Under the pieces are notes generated by a model. It worked only from the letters and a program-made list of their open reading frames with translations. It was not told the DNA's origin and did not search any database. This document shows positions 11,664 through 23,940 of a DNA stretch of 64,000 nucleotides, one piece after another. Where the stretch lies: contig MNCI01010116.1 of NCBI GenBank assembly GCA_015680685.1, forward strand, positions 1-64,000, written 5' to 3'. Position 1 is the first letter of the stretch. Each line of letters starts with the position of its first letter. The position numbers and the translations under genes were made by a program. The DNA comes from Gnetum montanum. Taxonomy: Eukaryota; Streptophyta; Gnetopsida; Gnetales; Gnetaceae.

Positions 11664-12660
11664 TTATGCGGAGGCTATGCAGCAGTCTGGTTTTGGAGGA
11701 CAGAAACACATAAATCAGAAATCTCTACAACAATGGAAGGCTACAGGACGCCATCAAAATATTGCATAGCGGACAGCACATCAAAAATTCCACTTATTTA
11801 CGCCTGCTGCAATGCTGCACAAGAAACAGAACCCTAGTCTATCCAGCAATTCTCCTAGACAAATCTCTGTGAAACAAGATCATCCACATGTATGCCAAAT
11901 ACAGAAGCCCAGGCGATGCACTCCAAGTTTTTTTATGAAATTCCTGAACCCGATGTTGGATCCTGCACTACCCTAATTTCCTGTTATGTTGCCAACAACT
12001 GTGTGAGCGAGGGTTTTAGCATTTTTTGCTAGATGCAGCAAGCACGGATAAACCCCAACGATTACACCATCACAACCATTCTTAGCGGCTGTGCCAAAAC
12101 CAGGAGCCTGCAATAGGACGCAGAGAAGCTCTTCCTGAAATATTTGTATTCTTGAAATATTTTCCGGAATGGTATTCCAACGCTTCCACTGAAATCCATT
12201 CGAGCACCGGTAGCAAGTGTGTAGACTAGAAAGCTACACTTCACCACCTGCAACCCTCCACCATTTGTTGTCAACATTGCCAAAACCCTCCGCCATTGCT
12301 GCTCATGTCTGATCCATGCTCCAGAAATACCGCGGAAATTTCATAGTTTAGCTGGATCAAGGCGTGGTGTCATTATCCATTTTTGGGTTGAATTTGCCTT
12401 TATGCTACGATTTGTCAATAATGGAGGTTTTCTAGAATGATTTGATTCGGACTTATGTGATGCTGTTAATAATCACATGCGGCACCGAGATGGAGACTAC
12501 GATGGCCACAACAAAGGTGGATATGACTGAGGCACTGGAATGTCAACAAATTTTGGGAGAAATGGAGTTTGTGCAGCAAGTGTTTGATAGAATGTCTAGA
12601 GTAAATGATTTGAATTTGTATAATATCCTAGTTTGGAATTCGGTATGGGAATTCAACTAG
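11664..12660 (+). pseudogene. Pentatricopeptide-repeat (PPR) protein pseudogene fragment
   Basis: In-frame plus-strand translation between about 11728 and 12160 gives PPR motifs broken by stops and one frameshift. It shows LQDAIKILHSGQHIKNSTYL, then NKIIHMYAKYRSPGDALQVF, then FYEIPEPDVGSCTTLISCY and MQQARINPNDYTITTILSG, followed by CAKTRSLQ. These match the helix pairs of plant PLS-class PPR proteins, which bind organellar RNA. A further piece at about 12550-12650 (MEFVQQVFDRMS) fits the same family, while 12160-12520 is not recognisable. Living proteins have many more repeats, so this is a remnant. No intron is evident and a retrocopied origin is possible. Confidence 0.75.
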
Positions 12661-13679
12661 AAGCTTCAGGTTCGGAACAGTTTTCCTGCACTGACAGTGC
12701 CATGTAGCATTGGTCGTTGGCCCATTGCCTGGCATACTTCAGAAAAATATTTAGAAAAATATTTATATGATGCTAGGATGATAATTGCGCAATTATTCTT
12801 ATAGAGATGCTATCGGCTTTGGCTCTATTTTTGTTGCTGCGGCTAATTGATTAAATTTATATAGCTAGCTTCTTCAAGTACCTTGAAGTGGTGATATGTT
12901 CATTGCATCCTTTGCGTGACATTGGCTTTTATCTGCTCCGTTTTAATGCAGTATTTAAATCTGAATTTCTGCGCTTGAACTTGGCAAAATATAATACCCA
13001 AACTCCATGTCGTCATGCGAGATATCTGCATTGTCTCTTACATTATTTTCCTATTTCGTCCATATAGATATAAACCAATCTATCTTTTGAAGGGCACTAT
13101 GGTAATCCGTTGGTTGTCACTTGTACATGAAAGCGTTTGGAAGGATACATCGGCTTCAATTTTTAACATTTCTAAAAGAGAGCATTGCACCCTCTTATTA
13201 CCGTTAACCCTCATTCCAATTGTAATACCGACAGTGACCAGAAAGTTAGCAACGCACAAGTACATCGCATAGCTCTTGTTCCCAACAATGCATCTACCCG
13301 CAAGGCCATCATTTCTCCCCAAAACGAAATCATACGAGAGTTTGAAACTCTCTTATCTTTTTATTCTTTGAAATTTGAATTCTTCAAATGTCTTTTTCAT
13401 AGTATCATATAACATTATTGTGCTGTAAAAATCTGAGTCATAAACTATCCATATTTAAAGAAATAAATGTCATCAAAGATTTTTGAACTTGCTAGAAAAC
13501 TTTTTATCTTGTTATGATATTCCAATGATACCACCCTACACTCTGATACAATTGTGTTATTTCTCTTAAGAATTTTGTAAAGATATTTTTTTTCTTGCAG
13601 ATTTTATCACGCCAACCTGTTCCATGAAATGGCCAAATGTGCCAACAGTTATATTATGTAATAAAAGGATGTTAGTGGG
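12661..13679. other. Unassigned low-copy-looking sequence
   Basis: I can support no gene. It lacks the LTR and gag/pol signatures of the neighbours. A pyrimidine-rich run ending TTGCAG at about 13590-13600 looks like a 3' splice site, and the bases after it stay open only to about 13660. RT-3 starts at 13680. It may be remnant intron or exon sequence of an old gene, but this is a guess. Confidence 0.3.
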
Positions 13680-14490
13680 TGATGAGCAATAGGTACCCCC
13701 TATGCCCAACCATACAAGCCACAAGCATTCACTAGCAATCGAGTCAAATTCTGTGAACTTTAGCCCTTTAAATGACAATAGTAAAGATAGTGACTTAAGG
13801 GTGCGATTGTTGTCTTCTTAGCTACACTTATGTAAGCACAAGCGTATGGTTAAGTGGATCTAACGTACATGATTTGTATTAATTTTATACTTTTATATGA
13901 ACTAATCTAAGTGTAAGATAAAGTAATTAATTAAGAATTAAGCTAAGTAATTATCTAATGTCTTAGCCTACTTCCTAGTATAAGTATTTGGTTCCACTTC
14001 CATACACATATTGAACACATTACAACGCTACTAGGTTACCAAGTGATAGCACTTTTAGGATTATCAAGTTTTAATGTTATGCTCGATGTGGTTGTGCTTA
14101 TGTGTATTAATTAAATGTATTTAATTAACTTGAAACATAGAAGTAAAGTGCATGAATAATAAATTGCATAAAAGCAAACATTAATCTATTTCCAAGTGTT
14201 GCAAGGTATATCAAGGATCTCGTCTTTATTGTTATCACATCAATGTGTCTAGGTACATTGGTGTTCGAATAATGATTCATATAATTCTTGAATCCTACTG
14301 CAAGCACTTAGACAATATTCTAACTATTGTGGAAACAAACTACAAGAACTTTGTTATGCTACTAACTTTTCAATGCCATAAATGCAACGGATATGTGCAT
14401 TTATATAGGCAAACTCATATGCCATGTCGACGCATCAAAACATGTGATGAAGGGGATGCGTCAACGTAGTCCAATGAAGATGATTCATCA
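13680..14490 (-). repeat. 3' LTR of RT-3
   Basis: Begins TGATGAGCAATAGG and ends GATTCATCA on the plus strand. It is followed by TACCTCCATAA, the complement of a polypurine tract ending GGAGGTA. It pairs with the split LTR at 44266-44697/54358-54729, sharing for instance the stretch around TTGTATTAATTTTATA and GTGTATTAATTA. TTATATAGG at about 14400 is the inverted TATA region, and GACGCATC/GATGCGTC motifs lie in U3. Confidence 0.8.
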
Positions 14491-14731
14491 TACCTCCATA
14501 ATTAACTGAAAACTTTTCCTCCAGTAAACAAAAGGAGGATAAAGCTTTTTACAAAATTTGGGAAGGTATGAAACCACAGACAAACAAATAGACTCACTAA
14601 CTAACTAACTTTAAGTGCTCAATTGTATGAATTTAAAATGATTACAAAAATGGATATTCAGGAGACAAAATTGAACATTCTTATAAAATTGATAGCTAGA
14701 ACTCCTTTAATGGCCTAAGATGAAGAGAAGA

Positions 14732-17585
14732 TCAAACAATGCCAAGAGGTGGAGGCTCCTGCGGTGTTGACAGATCTTCTTGAGCCTCTAATGCCCATGG
14801 TAGTGGTGGTTGAGGCTAAGGTAGTTGCGGTTGTCTTATTGTAGCTGCTACTTCTAGTGAAAGGTGAAAGGCATCCAGTAGTGCCTTCATCTTTTCCTCC
14901 TTACTTCAAGGATTGTACATAGTTCACATGACATCATCGATGTGAGTTAGTATAGGAACATCCCATGAATGGGCATGGCGAGGAACAACTCCTTGACATT
15001 TACAAACTAGGCAACAAATTGTTTACGATCAATGTTGAACATCCTCATAAGGTTTTGCAGCTCCTGGTGATCATTCATTCTTTTGGCCAAGTTCTCTACC
15101 ATTGATCATTGATCTATGAAGTGAGAGAACTTCAAGCTCAGCATTAACTATTTCCAGCTTTTTCTTCATGTCTTTGTGGTGCTTGAACTCTACCTCATAC
15201 AAGAGGTATGAGTTCATCACTTTTTTCTCTAGCTCTAACCATGGTCTTTCAATAGTCATCATTGCCAAGTTTGCATATTGAAGGTTGGCTAACTCTATGT
15301 ATTTAGTCATCTTCTCAATTTGTAACTTCTTCATGTGGATTTTAGCTTTGTTGTAAGTGTTGAGTCCATTAAAGATGGGTTGCCACACATCACCTCCTTT
15401 TTGGAGTTGTTGGAGGACCTTGTTCATTTTTTGTTTGTCACTTGAATCTCTTTTTCATTCACCTCCCTGAGGAGACCAACTTGGTCCTTGTAATGATTAT
15501 TTACCATTTCAAATTTTAGGGCCTCATTCTTCCAAGTGGCTACCTTAATTGTTGTTTTTTGGCGAATGGCACAAACTTCCTCCATCAAGAGATTACGATT
15601 CTCAATAGACAACCTCCTAAAATATAGGTTCACCTTGGCAAGCTACTCCTATTATTGTCACACAAATTCCATCATTTGGTATTTTTGTGCCTCAACATTC
15701 CAAAGGTGGTGAATGTCTTTGGTTAGAACTAGATTCTCCTTGTGGACTTTTGACAAGTCCTTATCAGTGTTGTAGGCCATGGCCTCTAATAAGGACTAGT
15801 TGAAGACATCATCTTCTTTGCATTCTTAGCCTCTTGAAGTTTTTTTTAAACCTATAAGAAAGCTTCATATCTTGTTACTACTTGGCTGAGAATGGTGGGA
15901 TCAACTAATTAGGTTCTCAATTCCACAACCTTGGCAACCAACCATTTGTTTTCGGATTTGGTTGCCTTGAGTTGGGCATTAGAAATGATGAGCTTGACCT
16001 TAGCCTCCAACAACTCCAACTAGGTAGTAGTGATGTTATCTAGAAGATCAAAGATATCCAAACATGGTTTCCCAGTTTCCACCAATTGATCCAACACCTC
16101 CTTGTGTTGGGCTACACTTAGCCTCCCACTTCCTCCTATGAATGTCTGCACATCTCAAAGTGTAGCAATGTTTGGCATGGTGGCTATAAGAGTGTTTAAT
16201 GGCTCTACTATGTGGTTGGCCATTGCCTTTATTGTTGTCTCCTGTTCATGGTCTTGCATCATCAAGACAGTTGCTTCCTTGCATTTCGCCAAGTGCCCCA
16301 AAAAAGTGGCGACATTCCCAGAGATCTCTGGGAATTTTTGTTATCTTGGGATGGAAACTGTTACCTTTTGGGCACTTGGATTTAACCTCACAAGCACTTT
16401 CATCCTTTGTGTAGAGAAAAATAATGCAATCTAGTCTAGCTATCTTATTGTTTAAGTTAATTCATTTAGATGGCTCAAAGTTGGTTGGTAGACTAAAGAT
16501 TCTCCACCACTTGGTCTAGGTTGCTGTTGTTGGAGGAGTTACTCATAGAGCTTCCACATGCGCTCAATGGAAGAATGAGCCTCTAACATTATTTCTTGAG
16601 TTGGTGGTGGTGGCGGCTACTCCTCTTCTTGTAGCTTGGCAGATGCTTTATCCTTCATCATCTCTTGCCAAGATGCAAAAGGAGCTTGACGAAGCACATC
16701 ATTAACATAAAGGGCTATGCCTTCCCTTTTGCATAATTTTTTGATAAGGTACAAAAAGAGGAGTTTCTTCCTCCCACACTCATTCTCTTTGAACCTTTTC
16801 TCAATCTTTAGGAATATGAGTTGTGGAAGGTTGACTAGGAATTTACCACTTAGAATGGCACACTCACAAGCAGAAAAGGCTGTGATTTTGCTCGACCTCA
16901 TTGTTGGGTTGAGGTGATAACTACAATTTTGAAATATGCTCTTCTACCTTGGTGAGTGCACTGTGCTCCTTATGATCCACTCCATAGCACTATTGGATCC
17001 ACTTCTTTTTGACATCTAGGTCTGCCTACATTAAGATCTCCATTAAGGTTTAGTATTTAGCAACCTGATGGCCTCTCAAATGGCCTCAATTGAATATGGC
17101 ACATTGATGTCCTTGATCTTGACTGTGGCATTTGTTTGCATGCTATTCTAGAAGAGATATGAATCTCCTATGTACCACTCCCCCACTGAAAGTGAGGATA
17201 GATGACATGGGAGAGGTTTGCAATGAGTTTTTACCTCTTTTGGAACTATGTTCAAGAAGGGATTAATGTTAAGCTCTTCAAGAACTGCACTTTGGACATC
17301 CTTGGAATGAATTTGGCTTAGGAAGGCCTCAATTAAGGTGATTTCTAAGTTTGATACAAGCCTAGGCACCTCATCTTCCTGTGACTTTCTAGTTTCAAAT
17401 GTGGAAATCTAGTGAACATATTCTACTTTGGGCTCCTCCTAAAGAGGTCTTATGGCATGTGTTTCCATGCTTCTTCTTGGGGCTGCTATGACTGCTAGCC
17501 TCTTCCTCCTCTTGATTGCTTGTTCCTTGGTTGGGACAATCCTCCCTCCTGCAATCTTTTGGGTTTTGGTGTCATTTATAATCAT
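14732..17585 (-). pseudogene. RT-3 3' ORF (about 950 codons), unknown protein with coiled-coil half
   Basis: On the minus strand the frame starts at ATG 17585 and ends at TGA 14732-14734 (C-terminus PPPLGIV). The N-terminus is basic, with a nuclear-localisation-like IKRRKRLAV. The middle includes the segment SKITAFSACECAILSGKFLV (16617-16901). The C-terminal half (about 14980-15640) is rich in Lys, Glu and Leu with heptad-like spacing, for example KVLQQLQKGGDVWQ and LELEKKV, and the very end is Pro-rich. Stops and frameshifts are scattered throughout. The homologue in RT-5 has the same length and the same C-terminal end. It sits where Athila elements carry an envelope-like gene, but I see no clear membrane segment and do not recognise the protein. 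Confidence 0.6.
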
Positions 17586-17611
17586 AGCATAACCAGGGAT
17601 TAGCTTTTAAT

Positions 17612-17658
17612 GTGTAACTTAGAATACTTTGATACCTTGTCTCACCGACCAGTTACAC
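17612..17658 (-). promoter_or_regulatory. Conserved stem-loop just upstream of the RT-3 3' ORF
   Basis: GTGTAACT at 17612-17619 and AGTTACAC at 17651-17658 form a perfect 8-bp inverted repeat around a 31-base loop. It ends 27 bp upstream of the ORF start. RT-5 has the same stem with the same loop length at 32239-32285, although the loops differ in sequence. Conservation through decay suggests a role in the 3' ORF transcript, such as a leader structure; this is inference. Confidence 0.55.
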
Positions 17659-17754
17659 TTAGGCTAAGTTGTGATTATTTTAATATTTTATTAGGATAGC
17701 TACCTAAGTTCATTAGTAAGTTTTAACTATTATGAATTAGTTGGCTAGGATATC

Positions 17755-18660
17755 TGAGAAAAAAATCAATTTTTAGTTAGTTATGATATCTTAGCCTCAA
17801 TATCTTGGCCCCGATAACTAGGCCTCAATATCTTAGCCTTGATAACAAGGCCTTAATAAGGCCTCGTCGATGAGGCCCCATCGACGTAGTTTCTACTTTT
17901 GTTTTTAAATACATGCTCATAGCCATGTTTATGCAATTCTTTGGTCAATAGAGTAGTCGAACTCTTGCAGTTTTATTCCATAATCTTAAAGAACAATTAG
18001 TGAGTGCCTGCAATGTGGATCTAAGTCAGTTGTACAGTGTCTTATTTGAGTGGCAATGTACCTGGACACATTCCATGAATGGCAATAAGATTGAGATTGA
18101 TTCTTATTCATTGTAGCACTTTGACTTAGATTAAATTTACTTTAAATGCAATTTACATTTCATGTACTTAGTTAATATTTACATTTTCATGCATATTAAT
18201 GACTTGGCGGAATGAGCACGACTAGTTTCGAATGTAAACATGTATTCTCTTGGTAATCCCAGAAGCATTATTTCTTGGTTTGCCCAGTAGCATAGTGCTT
18301 GGTAATCCCAATAGTGGATACATGGGTTTAGGACGTGTACGACAAGTTGGGAACAAACACTCATTGCCTATAGGCTAGTTTAAACTTTACTTTATGTTAT
18401 TAATTAGATTAAGTAATTGATTTTTCTATTATTATTAGGAGTAGCATAAGTAAAAAAAAACATCAATTATCATATGCCTCACTTTGGACTAAATCATATG
18501 TGATAAAGCTACCACTAATCCAAGTAGGAAGACAACAAATTATGATCAAGACATAATGATCGAAATGCACAACTAGTCCCATCCACGAAATTCGACTGAA
18601 TCATGCATGAATGCTTGTGATTTGTATGGTTGGGCATAGGGGGTACCTCACCGCTCATCA
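17755..18660 (+). repeat. 5' LTR of RT-4
   Basis: The right end is clear: GTACCTCACCGCTCATCA at 18660, directly before the primer site. The left end is estimated at TGAGAAAA (17755) from the 894-bp length of the related solo LTR at 43209. U3 carries repeated TCAATATCTTRGCC and GGCCTCGTCGATGAGG blocks at 17795-17885. The R/U5 part includes the CACTTTGGACTAAATCATATG stretch, shared in inverted form with the RT-2 LTRs. Confidence 0.65.
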
Positions 18661-18661
18661 T

Positions 18662-18679
18662 TGGCACCGTTGCCAAGGA
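18662..18679 (+). other. Primer binding site of RT-4
   Basis: One base after the LTR the sequence reads TGGCACCGTTGCCAAGGA. It is the best-kept primer site in the window and fits, with two or three transitions, the tRNA-Asp type site usual in Athila/Tat elements (from memory). Confidence 0.6.
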
Positions 18680-18785
18680 TGGTGCTATTTATCTAGATTA
18701 GTTATGTCATACACAATTATCATAAATGCATTAACGAACTATCTTTGAGAAAATACTAAGTCACACACATTATACACCAACAATA

Positions 18786-20570
18786 ATGTTTCTTTCACAA
18801 GGAAGAAATAATGCATCGTATGAAGAGAACATTCATTGGAGAACCAATGAGATATACATTGAAGAAAACTAGAGTGACCAACCTCATGTAGGAGTTTCAT
18901 ATGTTCATGAACACCCTGACTACACTCAAGGACTACATTCACCTAAGGTAGACAATCGCAGAGGAGATGAAGTAACTCCTGGACCAATGGACGCCTCAAG
19001 GCCTAAGGCCTCCTCAAAACCTAAAACAGATAAATCAAGGAACTATGGGGAATACCATCGAAGCCATGAAAATCCTCCTAGTTCCTCATCTTCCTCTTCC
19101 TCTTCAACATCTAGTTCTGATGAAGATGAAAGTACGTATAGAGAAAAAGCTCCACTATGGGGTCCAAATAAGGGTAGAAATAAAAACCACAGGAAAAATC
19201 AAAGACCTAAACATGAACATAGACAGAATCATCATAATCATACAAATAGAAATAGAAATTTTTACCATGACATGTCTAATGATGGTGCACCCTTGTTCAC
19301 CATTAAGAGCATGACACAGATTATGAAGGTAGTTAAAATACCTCACAGGCATCAAAAGGAAAGTCTCATCAAAAGATTTGATATGAATAACATCCCTAAA
19401 TTTGTGGGACGTTATGATTCTGATCCACAACATCACTTACAAGCCTTCCATGATGCTTATGCCTTGCAAAATATCGAAAATAAGTGGAAAAAGCTTAAGC
19501 TCTTCCCTACGACACTAATAGATGAAGCTAAAAGTTCATGTAGATCATTGGAACCAAGTTCCATCCACCAGTGGTCCACAATGATAGAACTTTTCAATGA
19601 AAAATACCAAACCTATGCAAGAGTGTCCAACCTAAGAAGATAAATCCAAGGGTGGAAGTAAGAAAATCATGAATCCTTGGATGTGACCTTGGATTGATAT
19701 TATTCACTACTACATAGATGTCCTAACCATGATTTTTCTTTAAAAGAGCAACTTTTCCACATCATAGATGGGCTTTGTAATGAAATGAGGGAGATCCTTG
19801 GGATGTATGCTCAAGGAAGATTATACAAATTAAAAGCCTATTAGATACAAAGGCTAATCAAGATGGTGGCAAAAGAAGAAGGAGAGTTATGTAAATAAGA
19901 GAATGTAGAGGAAAATAACTAGGATCCAACTCTTCAATGGAAAAGGGTCCATATCTATGATGAAGAAAAAGAGGTAGTTCTCAAGGGGGTGATTTCACAA
20001 CAAACCTTGCCATTGTAACAACTTGTTGATGAACTCCAAGAAAGGCTAGATAGGATGTTAGAGTGGATAAATAAAAAGCTACAACTTTTGTAGAAATTGT
20101 AGAGGTGAAGGTAATACAAAATGAATTAGGTGATCATAATACATAGAGGAAGAAGAACCAAGAAATAGCTAGGAACACTTATCAGTAAATAGGGAAAATG
20201 GCTATAAAAGAAGAGGCTATAGACTCAACCACAGAAGAAGATGATGGATGTGACATTTGCCTATATGACCATCCAAAGTGCTATTTCCCAATCATGTTAC
20301 ATCTACATGAGTATTGGGCTTCTGCATTGAATCCCAAGTTTGTACAAAAGCAAATGCCTAGAAAATTACCTTTCTCACAAGATAATCATAGACAATCCTA
20401 CAACCAATTGTACCATCTTAGTGGGACTTCTTGCTAGCCTCAACACTGTCATCCAATGTAATGGAAAAACCCACAATCGTGGGGGAGTCCATCATCAAAC
20501 CAGCACTACCCTTACTACCAACCGAACCCATATGGATATTATGTTCAACAACTTGTTTCCATGATTGGTT
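18786..20570 (+). pseudogene. RT-4 gag remnant
   Basis: The frame opens at ATG 18786, passes one stop (18873) and is then open to TAA 19641, which replaces a Gln codon judged by RT-7. It has a Ser/Asp/Glu-rich segment, then a Lys/Asn/His-rich basic segment. The gag core follows at about 19390-19640 with DSDPQHHLQAFHDAY, LKLFPTTLI and WSTMIELFNEKYQTYARV. Downstream it continues with several stops through a DEEKEVVL segment to a zinc-knuckle-like CDICLYDHPKC (20250-20280, incomplete compared with RT-7). Its N-terminus differs from the gag of RT-5 and RT-7, which begins with a Y-THPDEY-containing domain. Confidence 0.7.
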
Positions 20571-21490
20571 CTATCCCCTCTACTTCAAATCGCTACTACC
20601 ACTCTCTTGAATATCATTGACCTGCGACATCTTATGAAGGATCACCACCTTACACCTCTCATCCTTTGTCATATCCTCAATATTCTCATACTTCCCTCCA
20701 CCATATGTCACCACTAGCAACATAAGAAGGTTCGACACCACAACATCAACAAGAGAATGCCACTTATGTTGCAAACATACATAGAAATGATAATGCCAAT
20801 AGATCTTCACCATAATCTCGAATGCACCCTTTCTTTAGGATAGTTCCCATGCCTAAGCACAACACTTGTAGACCTACTAACTCATCCAAATCAACATAAT
20901 GCCAATCAAGTGCAACACCCTTCCTTTCACAACCAATGTCCTCTAATCCTAGGCAAAGGCCAACATCTATCGTTACTCCAACACCTAACAAAAACGATGA
21001 ATCTAGCACTATGGAGAGACAAAAGAAGGATCCATGCATAACTAATCATGATAAAGGATGCAGTTGTGGGTTGAAAGTTAGAAATATTAACATAACCCCT
21101 ATACCAACCCACCATAAAGTTTAGGAACAAGTATGTGAGCAAAAACCAACCTATGTAGTAGGCACTAAACTAGAAGACATCCAGTGGCTTGAAAATGAGA
21201 ATATAAAATTGTTTCAAAGATGCATGGAGGCAACTGATCCATTTATTAGTTCTAGACTTAAGAAAAAAAACTAAACAAAGGACTTAGACACAAATATCTT
21301 ACATTTTGATTTTACACCAGAAGAGGATATTAAACATGGAGACCCAGGAATTAAAATACAAAATCAAGAAGAAGAAGCAAATACATTTGGATCTCCCAAA
21401 ATAGAAATACCTTCAAGTCTAGATGAAGATACATCTCCGAATGATCCAAATGAGATTATCACCAATGTTAGATGTGCTACCACATGATTA
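20571..21490 (+). pseudogene. RT-4 unknown domain in place of pol
   Basis: After a Pro/His/Gln-rich tract the plus strand encodes, with few stops, a segment containing RMHPFFRIVPMPK, SSATPFLSQP, KLEDIQWLENENIKLFQRC and an acidic tail with FDFTPEEDI and IPSSLDEDTSPNDPNEII. The end is near 21486. The first three motifs have counterparts in RT-2 (minus strand, about 5300-5916), so it is a feature of this gag-only family. I do not recognise a domain and no catalytic motif is visible. Role unknown. Confidence 0.5.
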
Positions 21491-22262
21491 ATTAAATTAG
21501 TAACAATGATAAATGGAAAATCGATGATGTATAACCAGGGAATTGTGCAGTCCATCTCCCAAATGTGCAGCCATAAGATTAGTCGTGTGGGAGATGCTCC
21601 ATCCTGGTTCAAGAAATAATAAGTGTTTTTCACTTTTTTTTATGATTTTTTATCATTTTCCTATATCTTCCAAAATTTTTTGATTCTTCATATGTTTTCG
21701 ATTTCTTAATATTTTTCTTTTCTTTATATTTTTTCTGTTTCCTTGAGTTGTTTTCTTTATGTTTATAGAATGTATTTCATGTTTCTGTTAATAATATTGC
21801 CAAGTCATGATGCAGAAGTCAATGCTATGTGTTTGATTTTTATGCTATACTATTAAGATAATTGGGTAAGTAATTGTGTAAAGTAATGAGACCACCTCAT
21901 CCATAAAAGGTCTTTTTCATGGAAACAATTTGGTTCTTCTTTCGTGAAACTAAAATTAATCAATGATCATTGTACCTTGATGAAAGAGGAAACAACTAAG
22001 TGGGAATGGTAAGGGTGTGATCTCAAGGGGACTTGTTGGGTTTTCTTTTTGTCTTTCTTTATGTGGTTTATGACTCCTCTTGGAATGTATCATTACTCCT
22101 TCATTGACCAATAAAAAGGAAGCTTTGTCTTTGCATGGTGTGGTTCCCATTTCAACAACAAACAAAAAAACAACAAAAAAACAAAAGAAAAGAAAAAAAA
22201 CAATATACAAAAAAAATTAAAAGGAAAAAAAATAATGGGAATTCAAGGCATACCCCTTAGAC
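21491..22262 (+). other. RT-4 noncoding 3' region
   Basis: AT-rich, with T-runs then A-runs and no gene. It carries the GCATGGTGTGGTTCCCA block followed by an A-rich run (22120-22240) and CACCCC/TACCCCTTAGAC. The same blocks occur in RT-7 at 52270-52375 and inverted in RT-3 at about 23350-23400. Ends at the junction with RT-3 spacer. Confidence 0.6.
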
Positions 22263-23940
22263 CCTAGGGTTTTCAAAAATTGCGGCCCCCATGATGTAAA
22301 GCTCACCTTCGATAGTTACAAGATTGAAGGTTGGAGTGATTTGGATAAGCGAGTAGAAAGACATGATCTCAAGAAGGCTTTGGGCTCTAAAAACTACAAA
22401 AAATCCCTTGGAATTTGTGAGAAAATGACAAAAATTGGCTAAGTGTTGATGCATATATATATATATATAGTATTTTTGTGTTGCATCGATTGGGATGTGT
22501 CGATGCATCTAGCTGTGTTAATGGGGATGCATCGACATAGCCAAAAATCAAAATTTTTTCCATTTAAAAACTAAGTAAAAACAAAGAGTTTTTCTATAAA
22601 ATTAAAGTCCAAAGGATGCTAGAAAAGCCAAGAATAACTAGAAATGCTTAAAGAAGGCTTCAAATACATGACAAATGGAGATGTTTAGGAGATTAATGTG
22701 CCAAGAAGGGTAAAAGACTAGATGCATTTGTGGTAGAAAACGTAAGATTTTAAGAGTAATATGGCTAAGGGACAAGGAGTTTAACCATCCCAACCAAGGA
22801 GTATGCAAGTGGATCCTCCTCATTACAGGCTCATGCCCTTAATGCCCTTGCATGTCCTCAAACCAAGAAGTCCATAGGCCTAAAGGATGATTAATGGTTG
22901 TTTATTGTTAAAGACCAAATCACCAAAGAAGTCATTAAAAGAATTTCAACTATTTACTAATGACCCCATCAAAATAGTCATGAAAAGAGGTAGTAAGGTG
23001 GTTTATGGAAAGAACTAGTGGATGAGAGAGAATATGGAATAGAGTTTCCCATTGTGATCACATGAAGTCCCTTAGGGAAGATGTGATTAAGTATGACTTG
23101 AGAACTTTCTTACTTAGTTTGAATTAAGACCATCCACTTCCAATGACCTCACATTGACACTTTAGACCATTCCATGCTCAAAGAGATAAAAAAATCTCCA
23201 TAGACCACTCACCATTCCTAAAGAAAAAGAAAAGAGAAGTAGAAAGTGAAGAGGGCCTTAGTTAGAGGGATGCTTTTAGGCATGGGTAACATGTCTTTTT
23301 AGCCCCATAACTAATTCTTGTAGCCTGTATTGTGTCTAAGGGATGTGATTTGAATTTCCATGATTGTTTTTTTTTTCAAATGAGAACCACATCATGCAAA
23401 GACATTACTTCCTATTTATTGATCTATGGCGAAATCATGAGAAGTCTAGGGAAATACTCATGTAATTCAGATGGCAAGTAGGTACAAAAGTGAAAAATCC
23501 CTTTGAAGTCACACCATTGTCCATCCACTTAATTCTTCCCAAGTTTGGAAAATACAAAGGTCATTAGTTTATTATAAGTTATTATTAATAAGGGACTTCA
23601 TATTTCCAAAACAAGGAGACACCATAGAGTTGAGTGGAGTGATGGATGACTTTGACTCACTACCTATTAACATGAAAAGAGTCAATGTCCCATTAGGAAA
23701 TGTCAAAATTCTAAAATGAAATCTAGTCATTTCATAATCAAGTAATCAATAAAGTTTCAAACCACCATTGATAAGTAGCTGTTGTTGGCACTAAGTCTTA
23801 ATGACAATAAAGAAAAAGGGAAAAACGTGAACAGAAATTTAAATAAAGAAAAATAAAATAAAATAAAATATAGAAAAAATGTAAAATTCCCTAAAAAATG
23901 GAAAATGTACTAAAGATGACGTAAAACAAAAAAGTTAAAA
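22263..23940 (-). other. RT-3 spacer between pol and the 3' ORF, with LTR-like promoter module
   Basis: There is no coding sequence. Read on the minus strand it starts after pol with A-rich DNA and GTAAAAC repeats (23940-23820) and continues through the block with GGTTCTCATTTGA (about 23390). At about 22440-22545 it holds a cluster of TCGATGCATC/TCGACACAT motifs and a TA run at 22452-22470. The same order occurs in RT-5 (32640-34300). The cluster plus TA-rich box resembles the U3/TATA arrangement of the LTRs and precedes the 3' ORF. Confidence 0.5.

Larger units (their letters stand above)
17755..22262 (+). mobile_element. RT-4: gag-only LTR retrotransposon, 3' end lost
   Basis: Plus-strand order: 5' LTR (about 17755-18660), primer site (18662-18679), gag remnant (18786-20570), short unknown domain (20571-21490) and AT-rich noncoding region (21491-22262). 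At 22262 the sequence switches abruptly to minus-strand spacer of RT-3, so the 3' LTR and most of the 3' noncoding region are missing. About 150 bp of RT-3, judged by RT-5, was lost at the same junction. It belongs to the RT-2 family but lies on the opposite strand. Confidence 0.7.

Noticed and set aside
13080-13322. An 80-residue minus-strand frame with a hydrophobic stretch (MYLCVANFLVTVGITIGMRV)
   Set aside because: Short, overlapped by a similar-sized plus-strand frame, no homology that I recognise and no neighbours supporting a gene.
21956-22210. A small hydrophobic minus-strand protein (FFLFFCFFVVFLFVVEM)
   Set aside because: It is the reverse translation of an A-rich run in the RT-4 noncoding region.
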